The notes beneath the pieces were generated by a model. The model saw only the letters and a list, made by a program, of their open reading frames with translations. It made no database searches and was not told where the DNA came from. From Paracoccaceae bacterium (lineage in GTDB: Bacteria > Pseudomonadota > Alphaproteobacteria > Rhodobacterales > Rhodobacteraceae): a stretch of 41,309 nt of DNA. Location: assembly GCA_028874915.1 (NCBI GenBank), contig JAPPHA010000040.1, positions 1 to 41,309 of the forward strand, given 5' to 3'. Below, one piece after another: positions 26,873 to 36,079 of the stretch. The translations under genes were made by a program, and so were the position numbers. Position 1 is the first letter of the stretch. Each line of letters begins with the position of its first letter.

Positions 26873-27792
26873 GCGCCACCGGCCTCAGTCTTAAGGAACG
26901 CGTCTGAGCAGAGCTTGGCGAGTGCCCGGACCCGGCCGATGTACGCTTGACGCTCCGTTACCGAGATGACGCCGCGGGCATCGAGAAGATTGAATAAATG
27001 GGACGCCTTGATGCACTGGTCATAGGCCGGAAGCGCCAAGACAATGGACCGGCCCGTCGCGGGATCCGTCTCCGGCGTGTTGACAATGCGTTGGCACTCG
27101 GACTCGGCATCTTCGAAGTGACGCAGCAGCATTCCGGAATCGGCGACGTCGAAGTTCCAGCGAGAAAACTCCGCTTCCGCCTGCCTGAAGACATCGCCAT
27201 AGGAAAGAGGTATCGGAGAGTCCGGATCGTTCACGGGCAAGTCCATGACGTGGTCCACACCGAGGACATACATGGCGAGCCTTTCCAGACCATAGGTGAT
27301 CTCTCCGGAAACCGGCCTGCAGTCATGGCCCCCCACCTGCTGGAAATAAGTGAACTGGCTGATCTCCATGCCATCGCACCAGACCTCCCAACCAAGTCCC
27401 CAGGCCCCCAGGGTCGGGCTCTCCCAGTCATCTTCGACGAAGCGGATATCATGCATACCGTGATCGATGCCGATGGTGCCCAGTGACCGCAAGTAGGCGT
27501 CCTGCAGATCCTGTGGCGACGGCTTGACCAGGACCTGAAACTGATGATGGGACTGAAGACGATTGGGATTTTCGCCATAACGACCATCGGACGGTCGACG
27601 AGACGGTTGTACATAGGCAACCGCCCAGGGTTTCGGGCCGAGCGCTCGCAATGTCGTCGCCGGGTGGAACGTTCCGGCCCCCACCTCCATATCGTATGGC
27701 TGAAGGATGACACAGCCTTCCGCCGACCAGAAGTTCTGGAGACGGAAAATGATATCCTGGAAACATCTCGGCCGGGCCGGATCGATCGACAT
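26863..27792 (-). CDS. glyQ: Glycine-tRNA ligase alpha subunit
   Basis: Catalytic class II chain of the heterotetrameric glycyl-tRNA synthetase. The 309 residues include [60 protein letters not shown] (motif 2 region, split here), [33 protein letters not shown] (motif 3) and [21 protein letters not shown] 27792 gives the standard [13 protein letters not shown] opening; an open extension to 27879 is Arg-rich and not family-like. First gene of the glyQ-DUF6446-glyS set. Confidence 0.97.
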   Translation of the reverse strand: MSIDPARPRCFQDIIFRLQNFWSAEGCVILQPYDMEVGAGTFHPATTLRALGPKPWAVAYVQPSRRPSDGRYGENPNRLQSHHQFQVLVKPSPQDLQDAYLRSLGTIGIDHGMHDIRFVEDDWESPTLGAWGLGWEVWCDGMEISQFTYFQQVGGHDCRPVSGEITYGLERLAMYVLGVDHVMDLPVNDPDSPIPLSYGDVFRQAEAEFSRWNFDVADSGMLLRHFEDAESECQRIVNTPETDPATGRSIVLALPAYDQCIKASHLFNLLDARGVISVTERQAYIGRVRALAKLCSDAFLKTEAGGACL

Positions 27793-27962
27793 GGGGCCGT
27801 GCCCTTCGCCACGTCTGCGGCACGTTCGTCCGCGGTTCTTGCCGCGGAACTCCTTAGTGAATGGTGAATTGCCGGTCAATCTTGCGGGCCGGGTGGCGAC
27901 CGCCGCGGAACCGGCGAACGAGGGGAGAGTGAGCGGGACGGACCGGTCCCCGCCTGTCGGAG

Positions 27963-29651
27963 TCAGGTGCCCGTCAACGGAGGTGTCAGGTGAACCAGTG
28001 TCGGCCTCTCTCTCGCCAAACCTGTCGCCACGGCCTTGTCAAACTCCGTAAGGTCCCGGGGACGCCGGTAACCGGCACCATAGGCCTCGGCAAGTTTGCC
28101 GAAATCGGGGCCCGGTGCTTCGACCGCCGAGGGCGGAATGCCCAAGCCGACCATTGCGTCCTCAATCTCCTTCAACCCAGCGTTGTCCCAGATCACGATG
28201 GGAAGACCGAGTCCCAGTTCGACCGCCGTGGCCAGTTCGGGCAGCGTGTACTGGAACCCATAGTCTCCCGCGACCGCGATGACCCGGGCAGGATTCGGCG
28301 CAAGGCTGGCACCGATCGCGGCAGGAAGGGCATAGCCAAGGGCCCCGAATCCGGATGGATGGTGCCAGCGTCCCGGCGAATCGAACAGGGCGATCTCCCT
28401 GCCGACATAGGCGAACTGGGTCATGTCCGAGAAAACCAGCGCCCCTTTGCCCATCGCGTTTACCAAGACATCGGCAGCCCGGGCGATACCGGGACGGGCG
28501 GCATCCGCAGATGCCCGGAAGGCGTCACGCGCTGCCCGGACCATCTGTTCGTCCCAACCGCCATCGTCATTCCCGAACAGGAACGCCCGGTCCAGATGCC
28601 GGAGAAAACGCGCCGCGTCTCCAAGGAGAGGCAGATCGGCTCTGTGACTGTCCGCGAGGACGCCGGGATCGATATCGACCCTGATCAAGGGGCACTGATG
28701 GCCCAGTTGTTCGCGCCACAGGTCCGTCTCACCCAGTTCCGCTCCGATGACCACGACCAGGTCGGCATCCGCCAGAATGGCCTGGCTCTGTGGCCGGGAC
28801 AGCGTCGCACCGAAGTTGCGACCGTGGCTGCCGGAGATGATTCCCTTTCCGGCCAAGGTCGTGAATACAGCGGCCTGACTCCGATCAACGACGGCACGGG
28901 CCGATTCGTCAGCCCCATGCGCACCGCCCCCGAAAATGAAAATCGGTTTTCGCGCTGAACCGATCTCCCGAGCGACAGTTTGGACATCGTTGGACGAAAC
29001 CTCGGGCGGACACGACAAAACGTCTGCCGACGGGAATACCAACGGGGATGCCGGAGCCGCGAGTGCGCTGAGCGGCACCTGGATGTGTATGGGCCTTGGC
29101 CGTGAAGTCGCCAGTTCACGAAACGCCCTCTCGAGGAGACCGCTCGCTCCTTCCGAATCATACGCGGTCGCCGACCACGCACAGACGGTCTCGGCAGCGC
29201 CTTCCTGGTCCTTCATTTCGTGCAAACGGCCACGAGTCGCGGAACTCCCGGTCGGGTCGAGGCAGGAGGAGATCACGAGGAGCGGAACGCTGTCCGAATA
29301 GGCCTGGCCCATCGGCGTCATGACATTGCAAAGCCCGGGTCCAGTGATCACGAAAGCAACACCGGGGTTTCCGGTGGCGGCTGCGTAGCCGATCGCCATG
29401 AATCCCGCGCCCTGTTCGTGCCGGGCGAGGACGTGGCGAAGGCCGGAGGCCTCAAGTCCGCGGTACAGTTCGATGTTGTGGATGCCGGGAACTCCGAAGA
29501 CGACCTCCACACCCCTCTCAGCCAGGCCCTGGCAGATCCGGGCACCCAGAGTCGTGGCTGTCACATCGGTCGCTGTCGTGTCGCCTGCCTGCAATTCCCT
29601 CGGCATGGGAATTTCCGACAGTGACAGCGTTGACTTCAAGTCCGAAACCAT
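27963..29651 (-). CDS. TPP-dependent decarboxylase, 5-guanidino-2-oxopentanoate decarboxylase-like
   Basis: A 562-residue thiamine-diphosphate enzyme of the acetolactate synthase/decarboxylase fold. The N-terminal PYR domain has [16 protein letters not shown] and the cofactor-activating Glu79 in RHEQGAGFM. The middle domain has FGGGAHGA. The C-terminal PP domain has [19 protein letters not shown] and NAG (Asp463, Asn490), where GDY replaces the commoner GDG. This combination resembles the enzymes annotated as 5-guanidino-2-oxopentanoate decarboxylase in arginine transamination catabolism. No arginine aminotransferase or amidase is nearby, so the substrate remains tentative; true biosynthetic acetolactate synthase is less likely. 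ATG 29606 is an alternative start. It follows trkH by 23 bases. Confidence 0.8.
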   Translation of the reverse strand: MVSDLKSTLSLSEIPMPRELQAGDTTATDVTATTLGARICQGLAERGVEVVFGVPGIHNIELYRGLEASGLRHVLARHEQGAGFMAIGYAAATGNPGVAFVITGPGLCNVMTPMGQAYSDSVPLLVISSCLDPTGSSATRGRLHEMKDQEGAAETVCAWSATAYDSEGASGLLERAFRELATSRPRPIHIQVPLSALAAPASPLVFPSADVLSCPPEVSSNDVQTVAREIGSARKPIFIFGGGAHGADESARAVVDRSQAAVFTTLAGKGIISGSHGRNFGATLSRPQSQAILADADLVVVIGAELGETDLWREQLGHQCPLIRVDIDPGVLADSHRADLPLLGDAARFLRHLDRAFLFGNDDGGWDEQMVRAARDAFRASADAARPGIARAADVLVNAMGKGALVFSDMTQFAYVGREIALFDSPGRWHHPSGFGALGYALPAAIGASLAPNPARVIAVAGDYGFQYTLPELATAVELGLGLPIVIWDNAGLKEIEDAMVGLGIPPSAVEAPGPDFGKLAEAYGAGYRRPRDLTEFDKAVATGLARERPTLVHLTPPLTGT

Positions 29652-29674
29652 GCTGGCGTCCTCATGCTGGCGTC

Positions 29675-31123
29675 CTATCGTCTCCAGAAATCGGCAGTGA
29701 AGAGTACGAACACAACCATCAATTCAAGCCGGCCAACCAACATCCCGGCGGCAAGGAGCCACTTGGCAGTGTCGTTAATGGAGGAGAAATTGCCGGTCGG
29801 ACCGATCACCGGACCGAGACCGGGTCCGATATTCGCCAACGCCGAAACCGAACCGGAAATCGCGGTCATCATGTCGAGGCCGGTCATGCCGAGACCGATG
29901 GCGAGCACGATCAATGTGAACATGAACATAATGAAGAACGCCATGACCGAGGAAATGACGTCTTCGCCGACCTTGCGTTGATCGTACTTGGGAACGAAGA
30001 CCCCCTGCGGGCTCTGCAGACGCCGGATCTGGGACACGACGAGGGCGATGAGCAGTTGATATCGGAAAATCTTGATCGAACACGTGGTCGAACCGGCGCA
30101 GCCCCCGATCAGCCCGACAAGGACGAAGAGGGTCACCGGGAATCCGCCCCACCGGCCGTAGTCGTCACTGACATATCCGGTTCCAGTCAGAATCGAAATG
30201 CCGTTGAACGCCGCTTTCCGGAAGGCGAATTCCTGACCGACCGGCATCATGACGAGTTGCCACAGGGTCAGCATGGCCACCACAACGATGGCCACCAATA
30301 GGAAACCCCGGATCTGACTGTCCCGAACGATCGGCCCAGTGTTGCCACGAACCAATTGCATGTAACGAAGAAACGGCAGGCTTGCGAGGAGCATGAACAG
30401 CATCCCGACGTACTCGGTTCCGGCGCCGAGATGGGTGAAGGAATCGTCGAAATTCGCAAAGCCCCCCGTGGCGATGGTTGTCATTGCGTGAACCACCGCA
30501 TCGAAGTCATCAAGGCCCGACCATTGGTAGGCGACAGCGCAGAGACCCGTCAGAAGCAGGTAGATCCAGGCCACTGACCGGCCGGTCGCGGCCGCACGAG
30601 GCAGGATGTCCTCCTGCGTGTCGACACCCTCCGTCCGGAAGATCTGCATGCCCCCCACCCTCAGCTGGGGCAGAACGACCAGCGCCACGACGATGATCCC
30701 GATTCCCCCGAACCATTGCATCAGGCCGCGCCAGAGCAACAGCCCCCGGGGCAAGTGGTCGAGCCCGGTGAACACCGTTGCCCCGGTGGTGGTCAGACCG
30801 GACATTGCTTCAAAGAACGCGTCGACAAAACGCGCCTCCGTCGCCCCCATGAAGAAAGGAAGCGCGCCGAAAACAGGAAGAATCAGCCAGATTCCCGTGG
30901 TCAGGATGAATTTCTGCTGCAGATTGATTCCGGTTTCGGTTGAATTGGAACAGGCGAGGACAAGGGCAATTCCGGCCACCAACGTGATGACCGCCGTCTG
31001 GCCGAAAACCAGCCAGTGTCCGTTGCCGTCGAACCAGTCCAGGAATGCCGGCAACAGCATCGCGACACCGAGACCGACAACCAGTCGGCCGATGACGTGT
31101 CCGGCCGGTCGGAAATCCACCAT
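29675..31123 (-). CDS. trkH: TrkH-family potassium uptake protein
   Basis: Inner-membrane K+ translocating subunit, 482 residues with about 10-12 membrane spans and the four pore-loop repeats of the Trk/Ktr family. The first filter is visible in MSGLTTTGATVFTG, followed by LLLWRGLMQWFGGIGIIV. Later repeats include ATGGFANFDDSF, NGISILTGTGYVSDDYG, FVGLIGGCAGSTTCSIK and SALANIGPGLGPVIG. ATG 31123 (MVDFRPAGHVIG) is preferred over an upstream frame to 31177. The regulatory NAD-binding partner TrkA is not in this window. Probably cotranscribed with the TPP enzyme downstream. Confidence 0.95.
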   Translation of the reverse strand: MVDFRPAGHVIGRLVVGLGVAMLLPAFLDWFDGNGHWLVFGQTAVITLVAGIALVLACSNSTETGINLQQKFILTTGIWLILPVFGALPFFMGATEARFVDAFFEAMSGLTTTGATVFTGLDHLPRGLLLWRGLMQWFGGIGIIVVALVVLPQLRVGGMQIFRTEGVDTQEDILPRAAATGRSVAWIYLLLTGLCAVAYQWSGLDDFDAVVHAMTTIATGGFANFDDSFTHLGAGTEYVGMLFMLLASLPFLRYMQLVRGNTGPIVRDSQIRGFLLVAIVVVAMLTLWQLVMMPVGQEFAFRKAAFNGISILTGTGYVSDDYGRWGGFPVTLFVLVGLIGGCAGSTTCSIKIFRYQLLIALVVSQIRRLQSPQGVFVPKYDQRKVGEDVISSVMAFFIMFMFTLIVLAIGLGMTGLDMMTAISGSVSALANIGPGLGPVIGPTGNFSSINDTAKWLLAAGMLVGRLELMVVFVLFTADFWRR

Positions 31124-31265
31124 GGCCGACGCTTGGCGTTCATCGCCGGCCCTGTCAAGGAACAGACCCGCCACCAAGCGGTTGCCGACAAACCGCCCTG
31201 CCCGACATTCGACAAGTCCGGCAGGTCGACCGACACCGGGCCTACGGCCGGTTCAAGTCAGGCGC

Positions 31266-31898
31266 TCAACCTTCGCCGGTCCTTCGGGCCGCCGTCACGA
31301 ATTCCGCACGGAGTTCCCGGTCGGTCTCAAAGGCTCCTCGGAAACTCTGCGTCATCATCGTCACACCCGGTTTGTGAACCCCACGCGATGACATGCAGAA
31401 ATGCTCGGCCTCGATCATGGCGGCCGCGCCGGACGGGCGAAGCCCGTCCATGATCGCCATGGCAATCTCTTGGGTCAGCCGTTCCTGAAGCTGAAGTCGC
31501 CGGGCAAATGCGTCGACCACCCGGGCGAGCTTCGAAATCCCCACCACCCGACTGTCAGGCAGATATCCAACGGTGGCCCGGCCGACAATCGGCGCCAGAT
31601 GGTGTTCGCAAACGGAGTGGAAGCGAATGTCTCTGAGAACGATCATGCCTCGGTAACCGTTCACTTCCTCGAATACTCGGCTGAGCATGGCTGCGGGATC
31701 CTCGGAATAGCCCGAAAACCACTCGCGATACGCACGTGCAACCCGTTCAGGCGTCTCCCGCAGGCCCTCGCGGGACGGATCGTCACCGGCCCAGCGCAGC
31801 AACGTCGTAACGGCCTCCAAGACTTTGGCCACGTCGGGTCGCGTTACCGGTTCAAGACCACGTTCATCGGGTTCCAGCGAAAACTCGAAGACGTTCAT
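31266..31898 (-). CDS. folE: GTP cyclohydrolase I (type IA)
   Basis: Converts GTP to 7,8-dihydroneopterin triphosphate, the entry step to folate; its product feeds FolB and FolP encoded 12-15 kb away. The 210-residue protein shows the family blocks LRETPERVARAYREWFSGY, RFHSVCEHHLAPIVGRATVGYLP split around the zinc ligands Cys97 and His100, VVGISKLARVVDAFARRLQLQERLT, and EAEHFCMSSRGV with the third ligand Cys168. SRGV.KPG and MTQSFRG follow as usual. ATG 31898 is chosen over an open frame to 31958; AAGGGTC is 5-11 nt upstream. A hairpin lies in the leader. Confidence 0.97.
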   Translation of the reverse strand: MNVFEFSLEPDERGLEPVTRPDVAKVLEAVTTLLRWAGDDPSREGLRETPERVARAYREWFSGYSEDPAAMLSRVFEEVNGYRGMIVLRDIRFHSVCEHHLAPIVGRATVGYLPDSRVVGISKLARVVDAFARRLQLQERLTQEIAMAIMDGLRPSGAAAMIEAEHFCMSSRGVHKPGVTMMTQSFRGAFETDRELRAEFVTAARRTGEG

Positions 31899-31914
31899 GG
31901 TCTGACCCTTTTTT

Positions 31915-31944
31915 GCATCCGAAATGTGGCAGTCGCACGGATGC
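31915..31944 (-). promoter_or_regulatory. Hairpin in the folE leader
   Basis: On the minus strand GCATCCG and CGGATGC form a 7-bp perfect stem with a 16-nt loop (31915-31921 and 31938-31944), followed by six A residues, then AAGGGTC and the folE ATG 16 bases away. Placed between promoter and ribosome binding site, it could be an operator or a structured 5' leader. It does not match a riboswitch class I recognise. Confidence 0.45.
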
Positions 31945-32775
31945 CCGGGCGTCCGCAACGCCGAATTCGGTCACCGGGCCCGAAACCGGATACCGAGTCG
32001 AGTTTTCCGTCTGCATTGGATCGACCGAACACCCGTCTGCAGCGGCGGTGCCGGGGCTGGCATTGCCCTCAAGGCTCGGACCGCGGACAGCGCCCGAAGA
32101 TTGGTGGATTGAGGAACCGGAACGCCGCATCCTTCCTGCCCCGCGGGTCCAGCGACAGAACCGTTCCGACTGCCGTCAACTGGTGCCGGGCGACCTCGCG
32201 TTGAGGATGGTCGATGGCAAAAGGGTCGATGGGCCCCGGACAGTTTTGGGTGAATTTCGTCCAATGCGACAAACGCGGCGGCTGAACGCACCTGCGCCTC
32301 GCAGCGGAGCGAATGCGTCTCCACGGATTCGGGCATGACTGAAGCCGAAGTCGACTTCGACGGAGGATGTCGCCATCGAGCCTACTGTTCGAAGGCGTTC
32401 AAACGAGCCGAAACTCCTGCTGTCGATCCCAATTCGTGGATTCATCCCCTTCCTTCGAGGAGCCTGCCGACCGGTCAACCCGGTTCCGGCTGGATCGATT
32501 TCGCCGGTTTTCGAATTCGAACAAAATCGGGGCACACCCAGCACCGACATTCCAGGTCAGTTCATCCCCGTTTGCAGCTTACGAAGTTCTATTCAACCTG
32601 GAAGGAATATTGGTCCGGAAATCGACGCGTGAACTGACACTGTTTTTGTCGAACGGGAAAACACTTCTTGCGTCAATTCGCGAATTCTTTGGTGCCAAGG
32701 CAGTTTGCAACGCTCAAGACGACGAGGCTCCCTGAGAGAATCAAGCGGCGACAAGATGTGAGTAGGTCCGTGGAT
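31945..32775. other. Long gap between folE and dctD, no gene recognised
   Basis: About 830 bases. Several open frames of 60-140 codons exist on both strands, but none has a recognisable motif or a good ribosome binding site. The last 250 bases (about 32500-32720) are AT-richer than the surroundings, typical of promoter or foreign sequence. I see no RNA gene. Confidence 0.4.
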
Positions 32776-34113
32776 TCACAGGAGATCGTTCTTGTCGATC
32801 CCGAGCTTCACGATCTTCTCATTCAAGGTTCTCCTCCCGATTCCGAGCGCTTCTGCGGCGGCGTCCATGCGTCCCTCGTGGCTTTGGATCGCCTTCGCGA
32901 CCAATTGCCGTTCGAAGAATGCGACCGCCTCACGCAAGGTCGGCGGCGCTTCATCGATGAAGCCGTCCCCCGCGATCGCCTCGGTTGCGGAGCCCCGACC
33001 GCGCCGCCAGGCAAGAATCCGACGCTCGGCGACATGGCGGAGTTCGCGGACATTGCCCAACCAGTCGTGGCTCATCAGCGCCGCGATATCGTCAATCGTC
33101 GGCTCGGGGACATCGATCCCGTAGAGTTCGGCGTAATGGCCGACGAAATGCGAATAGAGCCGGGCAATATCGTCGCCGCGGTCGCGCAGCGGCGGAATCC
33201 GGATGATCACGGTGTTCAGCCGGTAATAGAGGTCCCGTCGGAAGTCACCGGCATCCACCTCGGTGTCGAGTTGCCGGTTCGAGGCCGAGAGGATTCGGAA
33301 ATCGGGATTCCGCGTACCGGTATCCTGCGCGACGTCGTTTCCGTTCCATTCGATGACACGGAGCAGCCTTGCCTGGACCTCCGGCGGGCAGACCCCCAGC
33401 TCATCAAGAAACAACGTCCCGGACTCCGCTCCAGAGAAGGCCTCGGGGACGCATCCGGTTCCGGTCTCGAAGTCCTGTAGCGGAATCGTCGCGCAGTTGA
33501 CGGGAACGAAGGGGCCTCCGGAACGCGGACCGAGACGGTGGAGTGCGCGGGCCACGAGCTCCTTGCCGGTGCCGGTCTCTCCGAGGATCAGGACCGGCGC
33601 ATCGCTCAGGGCGATGTCCGCGATGTCTTCGCGCAGACGGCGCATGTCCGGGCTCTCGCCGATCAGTATGGAGTCGAGGCCCGACAAACGCTCGAGACTG
33701 TCCCTGAGCGCGGCATTCTCGCGTTTGAGCCGGCCATACGATACGGCACGCCTGATGGAATCGAGAAGCCGGCTCGGTTGAAACGGCTTCTCGACGAAGT
33801 CGAACGCACCGGCCTTCATCGCTTCGACCGCCATCGGAACGTCACCATGCGCGGTGATCAGGAGTACCTGTGGCGGGAACCGGAACGACGCCAGAACGCC
33901 AAGCAGGTCCAGCCCGCTCATCCCGGGCATCCGGACATCGCTGACCACGACATCCGTCCGGTCGGATTCGAGCCGCCTCAAGGCGTCTTCGGCTCGCGCG
34001 AAAGCGATCGCCCGGATTCCGGACCTGGACAGAAACTGGAGCAGCGACTGGCGCATTTCCCGGTCATCGTCGACGACCACAACATGCGGCGAGGCGTCAT
34101 TCGGCCTGAGCAT
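32776..34113 (-). CDS. dctD: DctD-like response regulator lacking the GAFTGA loop
   Basis: Response regulator of the DctB/DctD pair, 445 residues. The receiver domain (1-125) has VVDDD and phospho-acceptor Asp59 in VVVSDVRMPG. The AAA+ domain (about 145-370) has Walker A GETGTGKE (178-185), Walker B GTLFLDE (232-238) and arginine-finger region FRRDLYYRLN. The C-terminus (about 398-440) is a FIS-type HTH. The part normally reading ELFGHEKGAFTGA, about 15 residues plus the sigma-54 contact loop, is shortened to ETGTGCVPEAFSGAESGT. Without GAFTGA it should not open sigma-54 promoters in the usual way. It overlaps dctB by 17 bases. Confidence 0.9.
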   Translation of the reverse strand: MLRPNDASPHVVVVDDDREMRQSLLQFLSRSGIRAIAFARAEDALRRLESDRTDVVVSDVRMPGMSGLDLLGVLASFRFPPQVLLITAHGDVPMAVEAMKAGAFDFVEKPFQPSRLLDSIRRAVSYGRLKRENAALRDSLERLSGLDSILIGESPDMRRLREDIADIALSDAPVLILGETGTGKELVARALHRLGPRSGGPFVPVNCATIPLQDFETGTGCVPEAFSGAESGTLFLDELGVCPPEVQARLLRVIEWNGNDVAQDTGTRNPDFRILSASNRQLDTEVDAGDFRRDLYYRLNTVIIRIPPLRDRGDDIARLYSHFVGHYAELYGIDVPEPTIDDIAALMSHDWLGNVRELRHVAERRILAWRRGRGSATEAIAGDGFIDEAPPTLREAVAFFERQLVAKAIQSHEGRMDAAAEALGIGRRTLNEKIVKLGIDKNDLL

Positions 34114-35893
34114 CGGCTGTCTCCGGCGAGGGCAATTCCATCACGAACTCGGCCCCGCCGCATTCGGTGTTGCGGGCAAACAGGCTTCCGCCATGTTCCT
34201 TCACGATTTCGGACGAGATCGCCAGACCGAGACCCATGCCCTCTCCCGAGGCCTTGGTCGTTACGAACGGTTCGAAGATCGCTGTTTCCGAACCTCCCTC
34301 GATCCCCGAGCCGGTATCCCGGACGACGATCCTGGCGCGTCCCCTGTCCTCTTCCATCTCGATCGACAAGTGCTTGGTCGGGCTGTCCTGCATCGAATCG
34401 AGCGCATTGCGGATCATGTTGACCAGGACCTGTTCCAGCCGCATCCGTCCACCGCGGACGACCGTGTCCGGGCTGGCAATCCTGCATCGCAGGTCCACAC
34501 CCTCCGACCGGATCGCCGGGCGCATGGTCTCAAGCGCGCCGACGATGACATCGGCCAGCGTAACATCGTCGAAAGCTTCGCCTCCGCGCCGTGAAAAGAA
34601 CCGGAGCTGCCTCGTGGTTTCGCTCATCCGGTCGACCAAACGGTCGAGTTGTTGCAAGACTCCGTCCGATTCGTCGATCTCCCGGGGTTGCACCTCCCCG
34701 GGAAACGCATCTGGTAAATTCGCTCCGGCGATGTAGGTTTTCATGGCCGAGAGCGGCTGTCCCAGTTCATGGCTTACGGATGCGGCCAACTGGCCGAGCG
34801 CTGCGAGTTTGGATGTGCGCTTGAGGTCGTCCTGCGCACGCTTCAGGCGGGTCTCGGCCTCCCTTCGTTCGATGACCTCGCGTTCCAGATCCCGATTGAG
34901 GCGGTTGAGTTCGTCGCGTTCGCGCTCCGAACTGATCAACAGGCCGTGCGTCCGTTGCGAACGCCGAAACAGGATGAAGGCCGCAAGCGACAAGAGCAGG
35001 ACGGCAACGACCGCCAGGATCAGCCGGATGCGTTCCTGGACGTGATGATACGGGGACAGGAAATGAAACGTCCACCCCAGCCGGCCGACTTCCGCAACGT
35101 GCTCGACAAACCTGTCGCCTCCGATTGCAACCGCACGTCCCTCGCGTTCAATGTCGATCGGAGACAGTTCCACGGTCCCGAACTGTCGCCGGGCGGCGAT
35201 CAGGTTTCTCGTATCGGGATCCAGTGCAGACAGGGTCCGAAACCTCCAGGACGGTTCGCCCGACAGCACGATGATGCCGTTCCCGTCAGTGATGAAGATC
35301 TTGCCCTCCAGAGTCGCCCAGTTGGCCTCAAGGTTTCGCAGATCGACCTTGACCGCGATAACGCCGACGATTCCCGCCTCGTCGTCCGCCACCGGGTGCG
35401 ACACGAAATAACCCGGCACGCCGGTGGTCGCACCGATCGCGTAGTATTCACCGGGTCGGCCTTCAAGAGCCGACTTGAAATAGGGCCGGAAACCGTAGTT
35501 CTGCCCGAGGAATGTCTTGGGTCTGCGCCAATTGGATGCGGCGATCGTCCATCCGTTCTCGTCCATCAGGTAGACGGCATCCGCGCCCGTCGTTTCCGCA
35601 AACCGCGCCAGGCGCTCGTTGAGGGAGCCTTCCGGCGATCCGAGCGCGGCCTCAATGATCGCACGGTCCTCCGAAAGTATCGACGGCAGCGTCTGGTATC
35701 GCTCCAGAATGGTGATCAACGACGCCAGATGTGGCGCCGCCTGTCTGGCCGCGGCTTCCACGCCGCGGTCGACATAGTAGGTCTCGGCAATTCGATAGCC
35801 GGTCCACATGAGCGCGAGGCCTGCGGCGACCATCAACAGAACTGGCCGCTTGCCGACGGACTTCAGTCTACGTGAGATCGTCGAGGTCTGCAT
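34097..35893 (-). CDS. dctB: C4-dicarboxylate-type sensor histidine kinase DctB
   Basis: Membrane sensor kinase of 598 residues. Helices at about 18-32 and 290-309 flank a periplasmic double-PAS sensor (about 40-285) with DAVYLMDENGWTIAASN, GQNYGFRPYFK, GVPGYFVSHPV and KIFITDGNGIIVLS, typical of organic-acid-sensing DctB. A coiled-coil linker (about 322-360) leads to the kinase core: phospho-His375 in SVSHELGQPLSAMKTYI, N-box NMIRNALDSM, and G-boxes DTGSGIEGG and GEGMGLGLAIS. It presumably phosphorylates DctD, whose start overlaps its end. Located downstream of dctPQM, so it probably controls those genes. Confidence 0.93.
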   Translation of the reverse strand: MQTSTISRRLKSVGKRPVLLMVAAGLALMWTGYRIAETYYVDRGVEAAARQAAPHLASLITILERYQTLPSILSEDRAIIEAALGSPEGSLNERLARFAETTGADAVYLMDENGWTIAASNWRRPKTFLGQNYGFRPYFKSALEGRPGEYYAIGATTGVPGYFVSHPVADDEAGIVGVIAVKVDLRNLEANWATLEGKIFITDGNGIIVLSGEPSWRFRTLSALDPDTRNLIAARRQFGTVELSPIDIEREGRAVAIGGDRFVEHVAEVGRLGWTFHFLSPYHHVQERIRLILAVVAVLLLSLAAFILFRRSQRTHGLLISSERERDELNRLNRDLEREVIERREAETRLKRAQDDLKRTSKLAALGQLAASVSHELGQPLSAMKTYIAGANLPDAFPGEVQPREIDESDGVLQQLDRLVDRMSETTRQLRFFSRRGGEAFDDVTLADVIVGALETMRPAIRSEGVDLRCRIASPDTVVRGGRMRLEQVLVNMIRNALDSMQDSPTKHLSIEMEEDRGRARIVVRDTGSGIEGGSETAIFEPFVTTKASGEGMGLGLAISSEIVKEHGGSLFARNTECGGAEFVMELPSPETADAQAE

Positions 35894-36079
35894 GCTCGGC
35901 CGAATGGCCGGATGGCCCTGGAGACCATCGCGGGTCGAATGTCATGGCATGGGCGACGTTTCCTCCATGTCGGAAGTCGAACGGCCCATCGGGTGCGTCC
36001 ATCCTCTTCAGAGACCCGCCCCGAGGGTTTTGCCGGCACACCGTTTCGCGGGCGCATGGCCATCCGTCGTCCTTTCCGA

